Source: Tepidibacter mesophilus (GTDB taxonomy: Bacteria > Bacillota > Clostridia > Peptostreptococcales > Peptostreptococcaceae). From it: a stretch of DNA of 64,000 bases. Below the pieces are notes generated by a model that saw nothing but the letters and a program-made list of their open reading frames with translations, made no database searches and was not told the DNA's origin. The DNA lies in NCBI RefSeq assembly GCF_002724055.1, contig NZ_BDQY01000011.1, positions 1 through 64,000 on the forward strand. Direction: 5' to 3'. Position numbers and translations under genes: made by a program. Shown here one piece after another: positions 9,456 to 18,482 of the stretch (position 1 is its first letter; each line of letters opens with the position of its first letter).

Positions 9456-12134
9456 CTATAAATTTTTTCCACAACATTTTTTATATTTTTTACCACTACC
9501 ACAAGGACATGCTTCATTTCGTCCTGTCTCATCACCCTTTACAACAGTCTTATTACCAGGTTCATCCGATGCAGTAGATAAGTTATCTATATCAACAACC
9601 TGTTTTCTTTCTATTTTCTCTTCTACTGTAAAGTTATATAAATATTTGATAGTTTCTTCTTGTATAGATTTTATCATCTCTTCAAACATATCGAATCCTT
9701 CGAATTGATATGCTCTTACAGGGTCTTCTTGCCCTATCGCTCTAAGACCTATACCTTGACGCAATTGTTCCATAGCATCTATATGATCCATCCACTTAGT
9801 ATCTACTACTTGAAGTAAGATAACCCTCTCTATTTCTCTCATTCTCTCAGGTTCTATATCACTTTCCTTCTGATTGTATATACTAATAGCTATATTCATT
9901 ATATCTTCTTTTATTTTATCTCTATCAAGGTCTTCTATATTATTAAACTCTATACAACCCTTTGGTAAAAATATATTGTATAGATGATCCTTTAATCCTT
10001 CTAAGTCCCATTCTTCAGGATAATCTCCATCTGCTGTATATAACATAACTGAAGAATCTATAGTACTTTGTATCATATTAGTTATATTTTCTTTTATATT
10101 TTCTCCTTCAAGAACACTTCTTCTCTCTTTGTATATTATTTCTCTTTGTTTATTCATAACATCATCATATTGAAGAACGTGCTTTCTTATAGAGAAGTTT
10201 TTACCCTCTACTTTCTTTTGAGCTCCTTCTATAGACTTTGAAAGTATTTTATGCTCTATAGGCATATCTTCTTCCATTCCTAATCTATCTACAACTCCCA
10301 TAATCTTTTCGCTTCCAAATAATCTCATAAGATCATCTTCAAGTGTTATATAAAATCTAGATATTCCAGGATCTCCTTGACGCCCAGCACGACCACGAAG
10401 CTGGTTATCTATTCTTCTTGATTCATGTCTTTCTGTACCTATTATACAAAGTCCTCCAGCTTTTAATACCTCTTGCTGCTCTTTATCTGTTTCCTTTTTT
10501 ATTTCAGCATATATTTTATTGTACTCTTTTTTAGCCATTTGAACATACTCATCGTCAACTTCTATAGGAGATGTTACAAGTGCTAATACCTCTTCAGTAT
10601 ATCCTTTTTTCTTTAATTCTTTTTTAGCTAGAAATTCAGGATTTCCTCCAAGTATAATATCAGTACCACGCCCTGCCATATTAGTTGCTATAGTGACTGC
10701 TCCTAATTTCCCAGCTTGAGATACTATTTCTGCCTCTTTCTCATGCTGCTTAGCATTAAGGATAGCATGAGGTATCCCCTTTTTCTTTAACATATTAGAT
10801 AAAGTCTCAGAGTTTTCTATAGATATAGTACCTACAAGAACAGGTTGCTTATTGTTATATCTTTCTTCTATCTCTTTTACTACTGCTTTAAACTTTCCAT
10901 TTACAGTTCTATATATAGAGTCTGATACATCTTGTCTTTGGATAGGTTTATTAGTAGGTATTTGCACAACATCCATACCGTATATAGATCTAAATTCTTC
11001 TTCCTCTGTTTTAGCTGTACCTGTCATGCCTGAAATCTTTTTATACATTCTAAAATAATTTTGGAATGTTATAGTAGCAAGAGTCTTTGATTCCCTCTGC
11101 ACTTTAAGACCTTCCTTAGCTTCTATTGCTTGATGTAATCCATCTGAGTATCTTCTACCAAACATAAGTCTTCCTGTAAACTCATCTACTATTACTATTT
11201 CTCCATCCTTAATTACATAATCAACATCTCTCTTCATTTGATTATGAGCTTTTAAAGCTTGATTTATATGATGATATATTTCCATATTTGACATATCAGT
11301 TAAATTCTCAACCGCAAAGAACTTTTCTCCTTTATGGATACCATCTTCAGTTAATGATACAGAATTTGCTTTTTCATCTACAACGTAATCATCTTCATTT
11401 TTTAACATTTTAACAAATTGATCTGCTGCAAAATACAGTCCTGTAGACTTATCTCCAGCACCAGATATTATAAGAGGTGTTCTAGCTTCATCTATTAATA
11501 TAGAATCTACCTCATCGACTATTACAAAATTTAATTTTTTTTGAACCATCTGTTCTTTATGTATAACCATGTTATCTCTTAAGTAATCAAATCCAAACTC
11601 ATTATTAGTACCATAAGTTATATCGCAATCATATTGTATTTTTCTTTCTTCTGGAGTCTGTCCATGCACTATAACTCCGACACTTAATCCTAGATATTCA
11701 TACAGCTTAGCCATCCACTCTTTATCACGTTTAGCAAGATAATCATTAACTGTTATTACATGCACTCCGTCTTCAGTTAACGCATTTAAGTATACAGGTG
11801 CTGTTGCAACTAAAGTTTTACCTTCTCCTGTTTTCATCTCAGCAATTCTTCCTTGATGAAGAACTATACCTCCTACTAACTGAACTCTATAATGTCTCAT
11901 TCCAAGAACTCTCTTTGATGCTTCCCTTGTAACTGCAAAAGCTTCAACTAATATATCATCCAATGTTTCTCCATTTCTTAATCTTTCTTTGAATATATTA
12001 GTCATACCTTTAAGTTCTTCTTCACTCATACTTTCAAATTTACTTTCCATAGCATCTATCTTATCTACAATCTTTTCAATCTTCTTTATTTCTCTTTTAC
12101 CTGAAAATCCTAATAAATCTTCTAAAAAGCTCAT
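9456..12134 (-). CDS. secA: Preprotein translocase ATPase SecA
   Basis: The product is 892 aa. SecA drives export of unfolded proteins through SecYEG. Walker A (MKTGEGKT, about residue 100), the DEVD box ([14 protein letters not shown], about 207), the preprotein cross-linking and helicase-like domains, and a C-terminal zinc-binding SEC-C motif ([13 protein letters not shown]) are all intact. Length and tail mark it as the housekeeping SecA1 rather than accessory SecA2. It lies between hpf and prfB as in Bacillus. The hpf terminator and a repeat element separate it from hpf, so it probably has its own promoter in the 280-bp gap. Confidence 0.97.
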   Translation of the reverse strand: MSFLEDLLGFSGKREIKKIEKIVDKIDAMESKFESMSEEELKGMTNIFKERLRNGETLDDILVEAFAVTREASKRVLGMRHYRVQLVGGIVLHQGRIAEMKTGEGKTLVATAPVYLNALTEDGVHVITVNDYLAKRDKEWMAKLYEYLGLSVGVIVHGQTPEERKIQYDCDITYGTNNEFGFDYLRDNMVIHKEQMVQKKLNFVIVDEVDSILIDEARTPLIISGAGDKSTGLYFAADQFVKMLKNEDDYVVDEKANSVSLTEDGIHKGEKFFAVENLTDMSNMEIYHHINQALKAHNQMKRDVDYVIKDGEIVIVDEFTGRLMFGRRYSDGLHQAIEAKEGLKVQRESKTLATITFQNYFRMYKKISGMTGTAKTEEEEFRSIYGMDVVQIPTNKPIQRQDVSDSIYRTVNGKFKAVVKEIEERYNNKQPVLVGTISIENSETLSNMLKKKGIPHAILNAKQHEKEAEIVSQAGKLGAVTIATNMAGRGTDIILGGNPEFLAKKELKKKGYTEEVLALVTSPIEVDDEYVQMAKKEYNKIYAEIKKETDKEQQEVLKAGGLCIIGTERHESRRIDNQLRGRAGRQGDPGISRFYITLEDDLMRLFGSEKIMGVVDRLGMEEDMPIEHKILSKSIEGAQKKVEGKNFSIRKHVLQYDDVMNKQREIIYKERRSVLEGENIKENITNMIQSTIDSSVMLYTADGDYPEEWDLEGLKDHLYNIFLPKGCIEFNNIEDLDRDKIKEDIMNIAISIYNQKESDIEPERMREIERVILLQVVDTKWMDHIDAMEQLRQGIGLRAIGQEDPVRAYQFEGFDMFEEMIKSIQEETIKYLYNFTVEEKIERKQVVDIDNLSTASDEPGNKTVVKGDETGRNEACPCGSGKKYKKCCGKNL

Positions 12135-12228
12135 ATTATTTACCTCTCTTTTGTATTAATTTTCATTAATATCTATTTTAACATAGCCGCGTTGATAAAT
12201 AAAATTATATTATCAAATACATGTAAAT

Positions 12229-12372
12229 TATTTGTAAATAAAAAATTCGTCTATTCGCTAACGCGATGACTCATGTCGCCAACGAGTCCTACGGACTCCG
12301 TTGCTCAAAAATAGTTGGTACTGTAATTCTTTAAGCAATATTATACACAACTTGAAAATCATATAGCTTACT
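12229..12372 (+). repeat. 130-bp intergenic palindromic repeat, copy 1
   Basis: It shares AAAATTCG(CTT/TCT), the CAACGAGTCC/CGGACTCCGTTG hairpin and an outward-facing inverted end with copies at 12999, 45353 and 51979. It fills the secA-hpf gap. No coding potential. Confidence 0.75.
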
Positions 12373-12380
12373 AACAAGCA

Positions 12381-12412
12381 TAATAAAAGGTGGGATATAT
12401 ATCCCACCTTTT
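12381..12412 (-). terminator. Terminator of hpf
   Basis: A perfect 14-bp stem (12385-12398 with 12399-12412), GGTGGGAT/ATCCCACC at its core and ending in TTTTATT on the minus strand, directly follows the hpf stop. Confidence 0.9.
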
Positions 12413-12413
12413 A

Positions 12414-12947
12414 TTATGCTTGTTCTATTATACCATAATCGCCTGATTTACGTTTATATGCCACATTCATTTCATTAGTCTCTGAATTTGTAAATACAAA
12501 GAAGTTATGTCCTAAAAGCTCCATTTGAAGTATAGCTTCTTCTTCATTCATAGGCTTTATTCCAAATTTCTTTCTTCTTGCTATATTTATTTCACTTTCA
12601 TTATCACTTTCAATTGAACTGTCTATATTCTCAAATCTAATACTTGCATTATCATGATGTTTGTTTATAAGTTTTGTCTTGTATTTTCTAAGCTGTTTAC
12701 TCAATTTATCTACAACCACATCTATAGCTGCATATAGATTTTCTTCTGAATCCTCAGCTCTTATTATATTTCCACTCACAGGGATTATAGTTACTTCTAT
12801 AGTTTGTCTGCTTTTCTTAACTCTAATAGTAGCTCTAACATCTATATCATCGTTGAAATATCTTGTTATTTTACTTAACTTTTCTTCTACTGATAATTTA
12901 ATTCCTTCTGTTAATTCAATGTTTTTTCCCACTATAGTTAATTTCAT
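12414..12947 (-). CDS. hpf: Long-form ribosome hibernation promoting factor
   Basis: The product is 177 aa. The N-terminal S30AE domain (about 1-105, MKLTIVGKNIELTEGIK) binds the ribosomal decoding region. The C-terminal domain (about 122-177, ILQMELLGHNFFVFTN) drives 100S ribosome dimerisation. Both are complete, so this is the long HPF form (also called RaiA or YvyD). It follows the flagellar [12 protein letters not shown] block and precedes secA, as in Bacillus. A raiA-type structured RNA lies about 750 bp upstream on the same strand. Confidence 0.95.
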   Translation of the reverse strand: MKLTIVGKNIELTEGIKLSVEEKLSKITRYFNDDIDVRATIRVKKSRQTIEVTIIPVSGNIIRAEDSEENLYAAIDVVVDKLSKQLRKYKTKLINKHHDNASIRFENIDSSIESDNESEINIARRKKFGIKPMNEEEAILQMELLGHNFFVFTNSETNEMNVAYKRKSGDYGIIEQA

Positions 12948-12998
12948 AAAGCCATCCCCTTTCGTTATATAAAACTATTTAATATATATTACATAAAT

Positions 12999-13129
12999 AA
13001 TTATAAAATTCGCTTTATGCTAACGCATAGCTCATATCGCCAACGAGTCCTAACGGTCTCCGTTGCTCAAAACAGTTGAAATTTTAGCCATTTAATCAAC
13101 GCTATGCATAAACTGAAAATTTTATAATT
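12999..13129 (+). repeat. 130-bp intergenic palindromic repeat, copy 2
   Basis: The ends AATTATAAAATT and AATTTTATAATT are inverted repeats. Next inside, TTTATGC pairs with GCATAAA. The centre holds CAACGAGTCC..GGTCTCCGTTG, so the whole element can fold as a branched hairpin. It lies just upstream of hpf. Confidence 0.75.
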
Positions 13130-13664
13130 TACTATCATTATAAAAATATTAAACATTATATATATATGTGTAGATTTATATAATATATTCTTACAATTTT
13201 ATTTATGTAATTATTGTTAAATTACACCTATTATAATATAAATCTTGGATTTTAAAAATAGGTATTTCAAAATAAATTATATTAATAATATTTTACCCAC
13301 TAATATATTATTAAAACAGTTTTTTTAGAATTAAATTAATGCTTTTTTTTTAAATTTTTACAAATAAACTATAATAAATATATATTAAAAAGCAAAATAA
13401 ATTAATATTATACAATATATTAATTTAATCATACAGATGCTTGATTTTATTAAAATCTACAGTGGATAACTTTCAATAACGTCTGTGGATAATGTGTATA
13501 AACCTGTGAATAAAGTTTATAACTGCTTCTTAGATGTGGACTTTTGTTGACAAAAATCCACAAGGTTGTTAGTTTTTAATTTTTCTAAATTGTCGAACTT
13601 TTTGTTAATACATTAAAATATTCAAATTTCAACATTCAACCTAATATCTTTGCAATAAAATCAC
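13130..13664. other. AT-rich gap with DnaA-box-like cluster
   Basis: No gene is visible. Positions 13130-13440 are almost pure A/T. At 13455-13565 lie a perfect DnaA box on the minus strand (TGTGGATAA, 13484-13492) and near matches AGTGGATAA (13461-13469), TGTGAATAA (13505-13513) and AAATCCACA (13554-13562). This layout resembles an unwinding element next to DnaA boxes, but no dnaA or dnaN is in the window. Confidence 0.5.
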
Positions 13665-13696
13665 ACAAAAAAAGAGCATCTATATAGATGCTCTTT
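13665..13696 (-). terminator. Terminator of the raiA-type RNA
   Basis: A perfect 13-bp stem (13671-13683 with 13684-13696) is followed on the minus strand by TTTTTTTG. It ends the structured RNA. Confidence 0.92.
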
Positions 13697-13907
13697 CAAA
13701 TATTATAGCTGACCTGGTTTTTGACCCCACACTCGCCTGCTGGAGATTTTGCTCGGGTTTGCCTCACTACTAACTCTCTCGATTTTGTACCGGCAGGGCT
13801 TACATCTAAGCCGCACCATGATCATTAACTCGCTTTTGAATTAACTTACGTGGATCCTTTTGCCTGCGACTGGCTTGGACTTTCAACCACAGACCTATAA
13901 TATCAAC
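13697..13907 (-). ncRNA. raiA-type structured noncoding RNA
   Basis: A stretch of about 210 nt of unusually balanced base composition stands out in AT-rich surroundings. It is bounded by its own sigma-A promoter and terminator. The ends pair perfectly (ATATTATAG with CTATAATAT; 13895-13903 with 13700-13708). Inside are GC-rich blocks such as GGTGCGGCTTAGATG and GGCGAGTGTGGGG. The raiA RNA motif is known from Firmicutes and lies upstream of raiA/hpf, exactly as here. I identify the family from position, size and remembered conserved blocks; a covariance search would confirm it. Its molecular role is not established. Confidence 0.72.
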
Positions 13908-13913
13908 CTCAAT

Positions 13914-13942
13914 ATTATATCAATTCTATAATTTAATGTCAA
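13914..13942 (-). promoter_or_regulatory. Perfect sigma-A promoter for the raiA-type RNA
   Basis: TTGACA (minus strand, 13942-13937) and TATAAT (13919-13914) are 17 bases apart. The -35 lies inside the 3' end of yjfB, so the RNA is transcribed independently of the flagellar operon. Confidence 0.88.
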
Positions 13943-14123
13943 TAGTATTTCCTAAATGAGGTGTAACTGATTTTTCCATAACTTTAACATTAGTATTCAT
14001 CATTTCATTAATCATATCTGCATTTTGTTGGGATGTATCCATAACCTTTTTCATAACAGAAAGACTTACTTGTTGTCCAAGGTTTGCTTGACTAAGTCCA
14101 ATTGACATGGCTCCAATATCCAT
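13926..14123 (-). CDS. YjfB-family putative motility protein
   Basis: The product is 65 aa, matching the small YjfB family (MDIGAMSIGLSQANLGQQVSLSVMKK pattern split over residues 1-26, then a QNADMINEMM helix). The family is linked to motility by genomic context; no activity is known. It is the last gene of the [20 protein letters not shown] operon, 15 bp after the FliT-like gene with a GGAGG site. The promoter of the next RNA overlaps its last codons. Confidence 0.82.
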   Translation of the reverse strand: MDIGAMSIGLSQANLGQQVSLSVMKKVMDTSQQNADMINEMMNTNVKVMEKSVTPHLGNTIDIKL

Positions 14124-14137
14124 TTAATCTCCTCCTT

Positions 14138-14638
14138 CTATTTTTTATTGTCTATAAATACTCCTTGAGCATGATTATATTTAGTGTTATATCCCTTATA
14201 TGCCTTCATATTGTTACTTAAAGACTTCTTATCATTTTTTATATTCTTTAGATTTTCTTTTATTTTTTCTAGTTCTTCTTTTACCTTTTTATTATTTACC
14301 TTATCTATTTCATCTATTTCTTTAGTTAATTTTAATATATTTTCTATTTTACTTTTTAGTTCTTTAATTTCAGGATATTTTTGAACATCTATATTTTCAA
14401 TAGAGTCTATATCTAAATCCTCTTTTAATTTTATATACAAACTATAAAACTGATTATCTAGTTTATTTATGTCCTCTATTTTATCCTGCTTTTTTTCAAT
14501 ATAATTAATAAGTGAATCTGAATTACTATTCTCTATATCTATTTTTTGCATTTTAGTTATTTCTTGTATTTCTTTCATTGAATTATACTTCATTTCGCTA
14601 ATTTGAATTAGACTATTTATTAAATCTTTTATGTTCAT
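14138..14638 (-). CDS. FliT/FlgN-like flagellar chaperone
   Basis: The product is 166 aa from ATG 14638 (MNIKDLINSLIQIS), which follows AGTAGGT; longer in-frame starts would overlap fliS by 40 bp. It is entirely helical with heptad-like Ile/Leu spacing and very rich in Lys and Glu. Position directly after fliS matches FliT, which binds FliD in other bacteria; sequence alone does not separate FliT from FlgN-type coiled-coil chaperones. The last 25 residues (GYNTKYNHAQGVFIDNKK) look like an exposed tail. Confidence 0.65.
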   Translation of the reverse strand: MNIKDLINSLIQISEMKYNSMKEIQEITKMQKIDIENSNSDSLINYIEKKQDKIEDINKLDNQFYSLYIKLKEDLDIDSIENIDVQKYPEIKELKSKIENILKLTKEIDEIDKVNNKKVKEELEKIKENLKNIKNDKKSLSNNMKAYKGYNTKYNHAQGVFIDNKK

Positions 14639-14646
14639 CAAATTAC

Positions 14647-15027
14647 CTACTTTCCTTGTCTTGCAAGTTTCATAGCTTCTTTCCAAGTATCTCTAAATTC
14701 AACCACAAATTCTTTAACTTCTTCAAGTATATCCTTGTCTTTTTTTAAATTGGCTTCAATTAACCTCTCCTTAAGGTAATCGTATAAAGGTCTTAAATTT
14801 TTAGATATTTCATAATCCATGTTAAGAGTTATATTAAGTTCACTTATTATATTTTGAGCTTTTATTATGTTTGTATTAGATTTTTCTATATTTTTTTCAT
14901 CTATACCTACCATACCTAAATTAATAAACTTAATACAACCTTCATAAAGCTTTAAAGTAAGCTCTTCTGGTGTTGCCGTATTTATTGATTGATTTTTATA
15001 TTTTGCATATGGATTTGCCATTGTCAT
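14647..15027 (-). CDS. fliS: Flagellar export chaperone FliS
   Basis: The product is 126 aa. NPYAKYKNQSINTATPEELTLKLYEG-type N-terminus (residues 5-30) is the FliS signature. It keeps flagellin monomeric in the cytoplasm before export. AGGAGG precedes ATG 15027. It follows fliD by 35 bp and is translated next to the FliT-like gene, as in Bacillus. A second, divergent FliS-like gene sits behind flagellin 1 at 2558. Confidence 0.95.
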   Translation of the reverse strand: MTMANPYAKYKNQSINTATPEELTLKLYEGCIKFINLGMVGIDEKNIEKSNTNIIKAQNIISELNITLNMDYEISKNLRPLYDYLKERLIEANLKKDKDILEEVKEFVVEFRDTWKEAMKLARQGK

Positions 15028-15062
15028 AATTTGTTCCTCCTTACTACATATTCAAATTTTTT

Positions 15063-16688
15063 CTACATACCTCCCATTTGAGACATAAGCCAAGAACTTT
15101 GAGAGTTCATCTGACTCATTGCCTTTTCCATAGCCGTAAACTGTCTCCAATATCTATTTTCAACACTAGTTAATCTACTATTTTCTCTAGATATTTGCTT
15201 TTCAATATTAACTACATCTTTATCTAATAAACTTATAGAGCCACTTTTTGTTACGAAATCTACAAGTATAGTAGATTTTACCTGTCTATATAACGATGCA
15301 TTATCTCCTGTCCCTGATTTATCTATTATACTTTTCATCCCATCTATTATATCATCATAAACTCTATTTATTAGTCCCGTTTCTGCTCTTTTTTCAGTGT
15401 CATCAGTTATTGTTGAATCTGGAGTTTTAAATAATAAATCCATTACTCCATCTACATCATTTGTAATTGCTTCTTTTAATTTATCTTCATCTATTTGTAA
15501 TTTTCCTTTTTCTTGATAAGTTCCTGTAGTTATACCGATTTCAGCTAAGAAAGAAAATCCAGATAATTTTGTATCATTGTTAACCCCATCATCTGAATAA
15601 TCACTATATACGGATTCATATAATCCACCTCTTATATTACCAAGTAATCTATTTACATGTTCATTATTTCTTAAAAGCCCTGATTTAGCTTTCTCTTCCC
15701 AAAGTTTTATTGTATCTTCATCCATAGCCTGTTTCTCTTCATCACTTAATGGCTTATAATCTCTATAAGTTTTTTCTGATGTTTTTTTATTTAGCTTATC
15801 TATAACTTCATTATATTTATCTACAAATCCTTTTATTTTATCAAATACTCCATTTACATCAGTATCTACTTTTACAGTGTATTCTGCTCCTAAATCAGCA
15901 GATTTTAAATCTATATTTATCCCATTTATAGTAAATTGATTAGATGAGTATGTTATATCTTTAGCCCCATCAAAATCTATTTTTGCATCTTCACCAGTAA
16001 GAGTAGTTGTTATATTTGTTTTTAAAACACTTGAAGCTCCTGTAAATAGATTTTGTGTGTCACCTGTAATATCAATTTTAGCATCTTTTCCTGTTTTAGT
16101 AGTAGATAAAAACATTCTTCCTGAATTAGAATCATAACTTGCTTTTACTCCAGTTGTTCCTGATTCGTTATTTATAGTATCTACTACTTCTGATAATTTC
16201 ATCGTTGAAGCTAAGGTAATCGATGCCCCATTTAGAGTTATAGAACAATCACCTGTAACTCCACCTTGTAATTCTCCTATAGTTACATCTGAACTAGCGG
16301 TTGTTATCCCATCTGCTTTTTTTACTTCAGATGCACTTCCAATATTAATTCCTTTAGCCAATTGCGTTACTTTTATACTATGCGTTCCTGATACTGCACT
16401 TGATGTAGCTGTAGCATCAAGTATACTCGTATCAGAAGATGTAGCTTTTTTAATCCAAGATGCGCTACTTATTGATCCTCCAAACCCAACCCCAAGTTCT
16501 TTTTTAGTATCTAAAATAAAATTTGCTAAATCTTTATTTATATCATTATAAGCGTCTTGAGTCCATTTCTTTATTTCCTTAGCCTGATTATATTTATTAA
16601 GTCTAAGTTTTTCAGCATCCATAAGTTGCTTAACCATAGTTTCTGTATCCATACCACTTGCTATTCCACTAAATCTAATACTTGACAT
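15063..16688 (-). CDS. fliD: Flagellar filament cap protein FliD
   Basis: The product is 541 aa. The FliD N-terminal domain (RFSGIASGMDTETMVKQLM, residues 5-23), a flagellin-hook-IN region near 130-200, and the FliD C-terminal domain (about 240-520) with a final coiled coil (SRLTSVENRYWRQFTAMEKAM) are all present. FliD caps the growing filament and folds flagellin into place. It is 13 bp downstream of flaG in the same operon. Confidence 0.95.
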   Translation of the reverse strand: MSSIRFSGIASGMDTETMVKQLMDAEKLRLNKYNQAKEIKKWTQDAYNDINKDLANFILDTKKELGVGFGGSISSASWIKKATSSDTSILDATATSSAVSGTHSIKVTQLAKGINIGSASEVKKADGITTASSDVTIGELQGGVTGDCSITLNGASITLASTMKLSEVVDTINNESGTTGVKASYDSNSGRMFLSTTKTGKDAKIDITGDTQNLFTGASSVLKTNITTTLTGEDAKIDFDGAKDITYSSNQFTINGINIDLKSADLGAEYTVKVDTDVNGVFDKIKGFVDKYNEVIDKLNKKTSEKTYRDYKPLSDEEKQAMDEDTIKLWEEKAKSGLLRNNEHVNRLLGNIRGGLYESVYSDYSDDGVNNDTKLSGFSFLAEIGITTGTYQEKGKLQIDEDKLKEAITNDVDGVMDLLFKTPDSTITDDTEKRAETGLINRVYDDIIDGMKSIIDKSGTGDNASLYRQVKSTILVDFVTKSGSISLLDKDVVNIEKQISRENSRLTSVENRYWRQFTAMEKAMSQMNSQSSWLMSQMGGM

Positions 16689-16701
16689 ATAAACCCTCCC
16701 T

Positions 16702-17064
16702 CTATCCTCTTTTATCTAAAAAAATACCTGCTCTTTCACACATATCAGCAATCATATCTAATATTTTTTCTGATGGAATTTCTTTTATTACTTCTTTAGT
16801 TTCATCATCAATTATTTTTACAACTATTTCTTTTGTTTTTTCATGTATAGAAAATTTAAGATGATTATTTGTTCTTTCTAAACCTTCATTTGCTTTTTCT
16901 ACAGCCTCTATTAATTTTTTTTCTCCAGGAAAAGACACATTGGCTTCTTTTTTCTCAGATTGTTTTACTATATCTTCTTTATTTTTTGGTATATTTTTAT
17001 CGTTAACAATTTCTGATTTAGTAGGATTGATTTGATTACTAAACATAGAAGAATCTATTCTCAT
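16702..17064 (-). CDS. flaG: FlaG family protein
   Basis: The product is 120 aa from ATG 17064, eight bases after GGGAG; a GTG at 17073 is a weaker alternative. The C-terminal FlaG domain (about 60-115) is typical: LKFSIHEKTKEIVVKIIDDET then EVIKEIPSEKILDMIADM. The N-terminal half is disordered. FlaG affects filament length and sits before fliD in many Firmicutes, as here. Confidence 0.9.
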   Translation of the reverse strand: MRIDSSMFSNQINPTKSEIVNDKNIPKNKEDIVKQSEKKEANVSFPGEKKLIEAVEKANEGLERTNNHLKFSIHEKTKEIVVKIIDDETKEVIKEIPSEKILDMIADMCERAGIFLDKRG

Positions 17065-17098
17065 AATATGCACTCCCTTTATGTATTTTCTATTCTAG

Positions 17099-17126
17099 TT
17101 ATCGGCAATAAATATATTTAAGTTTA
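17099..17126 (-). promoter_or_regulatory. Sigma-28 promoter of [20 protein letters not shown]
   Basis: TAAA and a perfect GCCGATAA are 16 bases apart on the minus strand, about 35 bp before the flaG start. The remaining gap up to 17374 is AT-rich with no further feature I can support. Confidence 0.85.
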
Positions 17127-17374
17127 CATTGTATATTTAATAAAGATAATTTAATTTTTTTTTGGTATTTTTTATTATTTTGCCTATTATGATGTATATT
17201 ATGATGGTTTATCTACTAACATAATAATATTCACATATAAAAAGATGATTAAATAACTTTTATGTTTTGTATTCTTTCAATACTATGACAAGTTAATTAA
17301 TCACCCTTAAATATATAACATTTTAATGTATCTATATACGTTTTCTAAAAACTCAATGTATTTTTTAGTAAAGA

Positions 17375-18391
17375 CTATACATTTTTTATATAATTATCTA
17401 TGTTTGATATAATATTTTCTACACCAGCGAAAGATATTAATTTACTTGATTTATTATTAAAATCTTTTCTTAAAATATAATTTTCTATTAAATACTTAAC
17501 TCTATCTGATAATTCTCTATCTCTTATATCTTTAAACCATCCCAAATCCATCATTGCCCCTAATTCATTCATTTTCTCAGCTACTTTAATCTGGTTATCA
17601 GCTTGTACAATTAAAATAGTAGGTATTCCTAATACTCCTAATTCATAAGTTGTAATTCCTGCAGCAGATATAGCTATATCATTTTTAATCATTATATCTT
17701 TTATATTTGAAGGATTAAAAATCAAAATAACATTATCATTTTTATATGCAATTTCTTTTAAGTCATCTATACATTTAAATCCAGGTCCTACAATCACATT
17801 TAGATTTACATCTAATTTTTTTAGAGAATTTAATATAAATGAAGTATAGTTATTTATATCGTTTCCTCCCATTGTAATTAATATATTTTCAACATTTTTT
17901 TTAATCTTGATTTTAGATACATTTCTAAATTCTTCTCTTAGCAAAATATAATTAGTACCTAATAAAAATTTAGTATCATCAAATACTTTTTCATATTTCA
18001 AATCTTCAGCATAAATATTTCCATTTATAACAATATTACTTGGATATTTATATAAATTATTGTCATCTATAGAAATAAGTAATTTAACTGATTTTCTAAT
18101 TTCATATAAATATTCACTACTTAACCAATAAGAATCAGTGATAATTATATGTAAATTTTCTTTATTTATAATATTTTTGACTTCATCAATTTCTTCTTCT
18201 AAATTATCAGAATATAAATTTATATAATTAAACCCATTGCATTTTAATACTTCGTTTACGTTCTCATTATTCTTGGTTAAAAAAATTATATTGAATCCTC
18301 TTTTTTTTAATTCTTTAGAAAGTGCCATACATCTCATAATATGACCCATTCCTTTTCCTTCTCCTCCATCAGCTCTTATAGCTATTTTCAT
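17375..18391 (-). CDS. pseG: Pseudaminic acid pathway UDP-sugar hydrolase PseG
   Basis: The product is 338 aa. PseG removes UDP from UDP-2,4-diacetamido-2,4,6-trideoxy-altrose, step four of CMP-pseudaminic acid synthesis. The N-terminal GT-B-like fold has GKGMGHIMRC; its His is residue 17, matching the catalytic His17 of Campylobacter PseG as I recall it. A glycine motif MGGNDINNYT near 172 and the nucleotide pocket region near 240-275 (SAAGITTYELGVLGIPTI) follow. It is the last gene of the pse operon, split from pseI by a hairpin. Confidence 0.92.
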   Translation of the reverse strand: MKIAIRADGGEGKGMGHIMRCMALSKELKKRGFNIIFLTKNNENVNEVLKCNGFNYINLYSDNLEEEIDEVKNIINKENLHIIITDSYWLSSEYLYEIRKSVKLLISIDDNNLYKYPSNIVINGNIYAEDLKYEKVFDDTKFLLGTNYILLREEFRNVSKIKIKKNVENILITMGGNDINNYTSFILNSLKKLDVNLNVIVGPGFKCIDDLKEIAYKNDNVILIFNPSNIKDIMIKNDIAISAAGITTYELGVLGIPTILIVQADNQIKVAEKMNELGAMMDLGWFKDIRDRELSDRVKYLIENYILRKDFNNKSSKLISFAGVENIISNIDNYIKNV

Positions 18392-18421
18392 TATTTAATC
18401 TACCTTTCCAATTAACTTAAA

Positions 18422-18452
18422 GGCCTATATGTGATCTTTTCACATATAGGCC
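18422..18452. other. Strong intra-operon hairpin between pseI and pseG
   Basis: A perfect 13-bp stem (18422-18434 with 18440-18452, loop of five) sits between pseI and pseG. Neither side has a clean U-run (TTTAAGTT on the minus strand), so it may weaken transcription into pseG or protect the upstream mRNA rather than end transcription. Confidence 0.6.
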
Positions 18453-18482
18453 AAGATTTTATAGCTACTATAGTATATTAAT

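Noticed and set aside
13130..13565. Chromosomal replication origin
   Set aside because: DnaA-box-like sites and AT-rich DNA are present, but dnaA, dnaN, rpmH and similar markers are absent from the window. Kept only as a box cluster.
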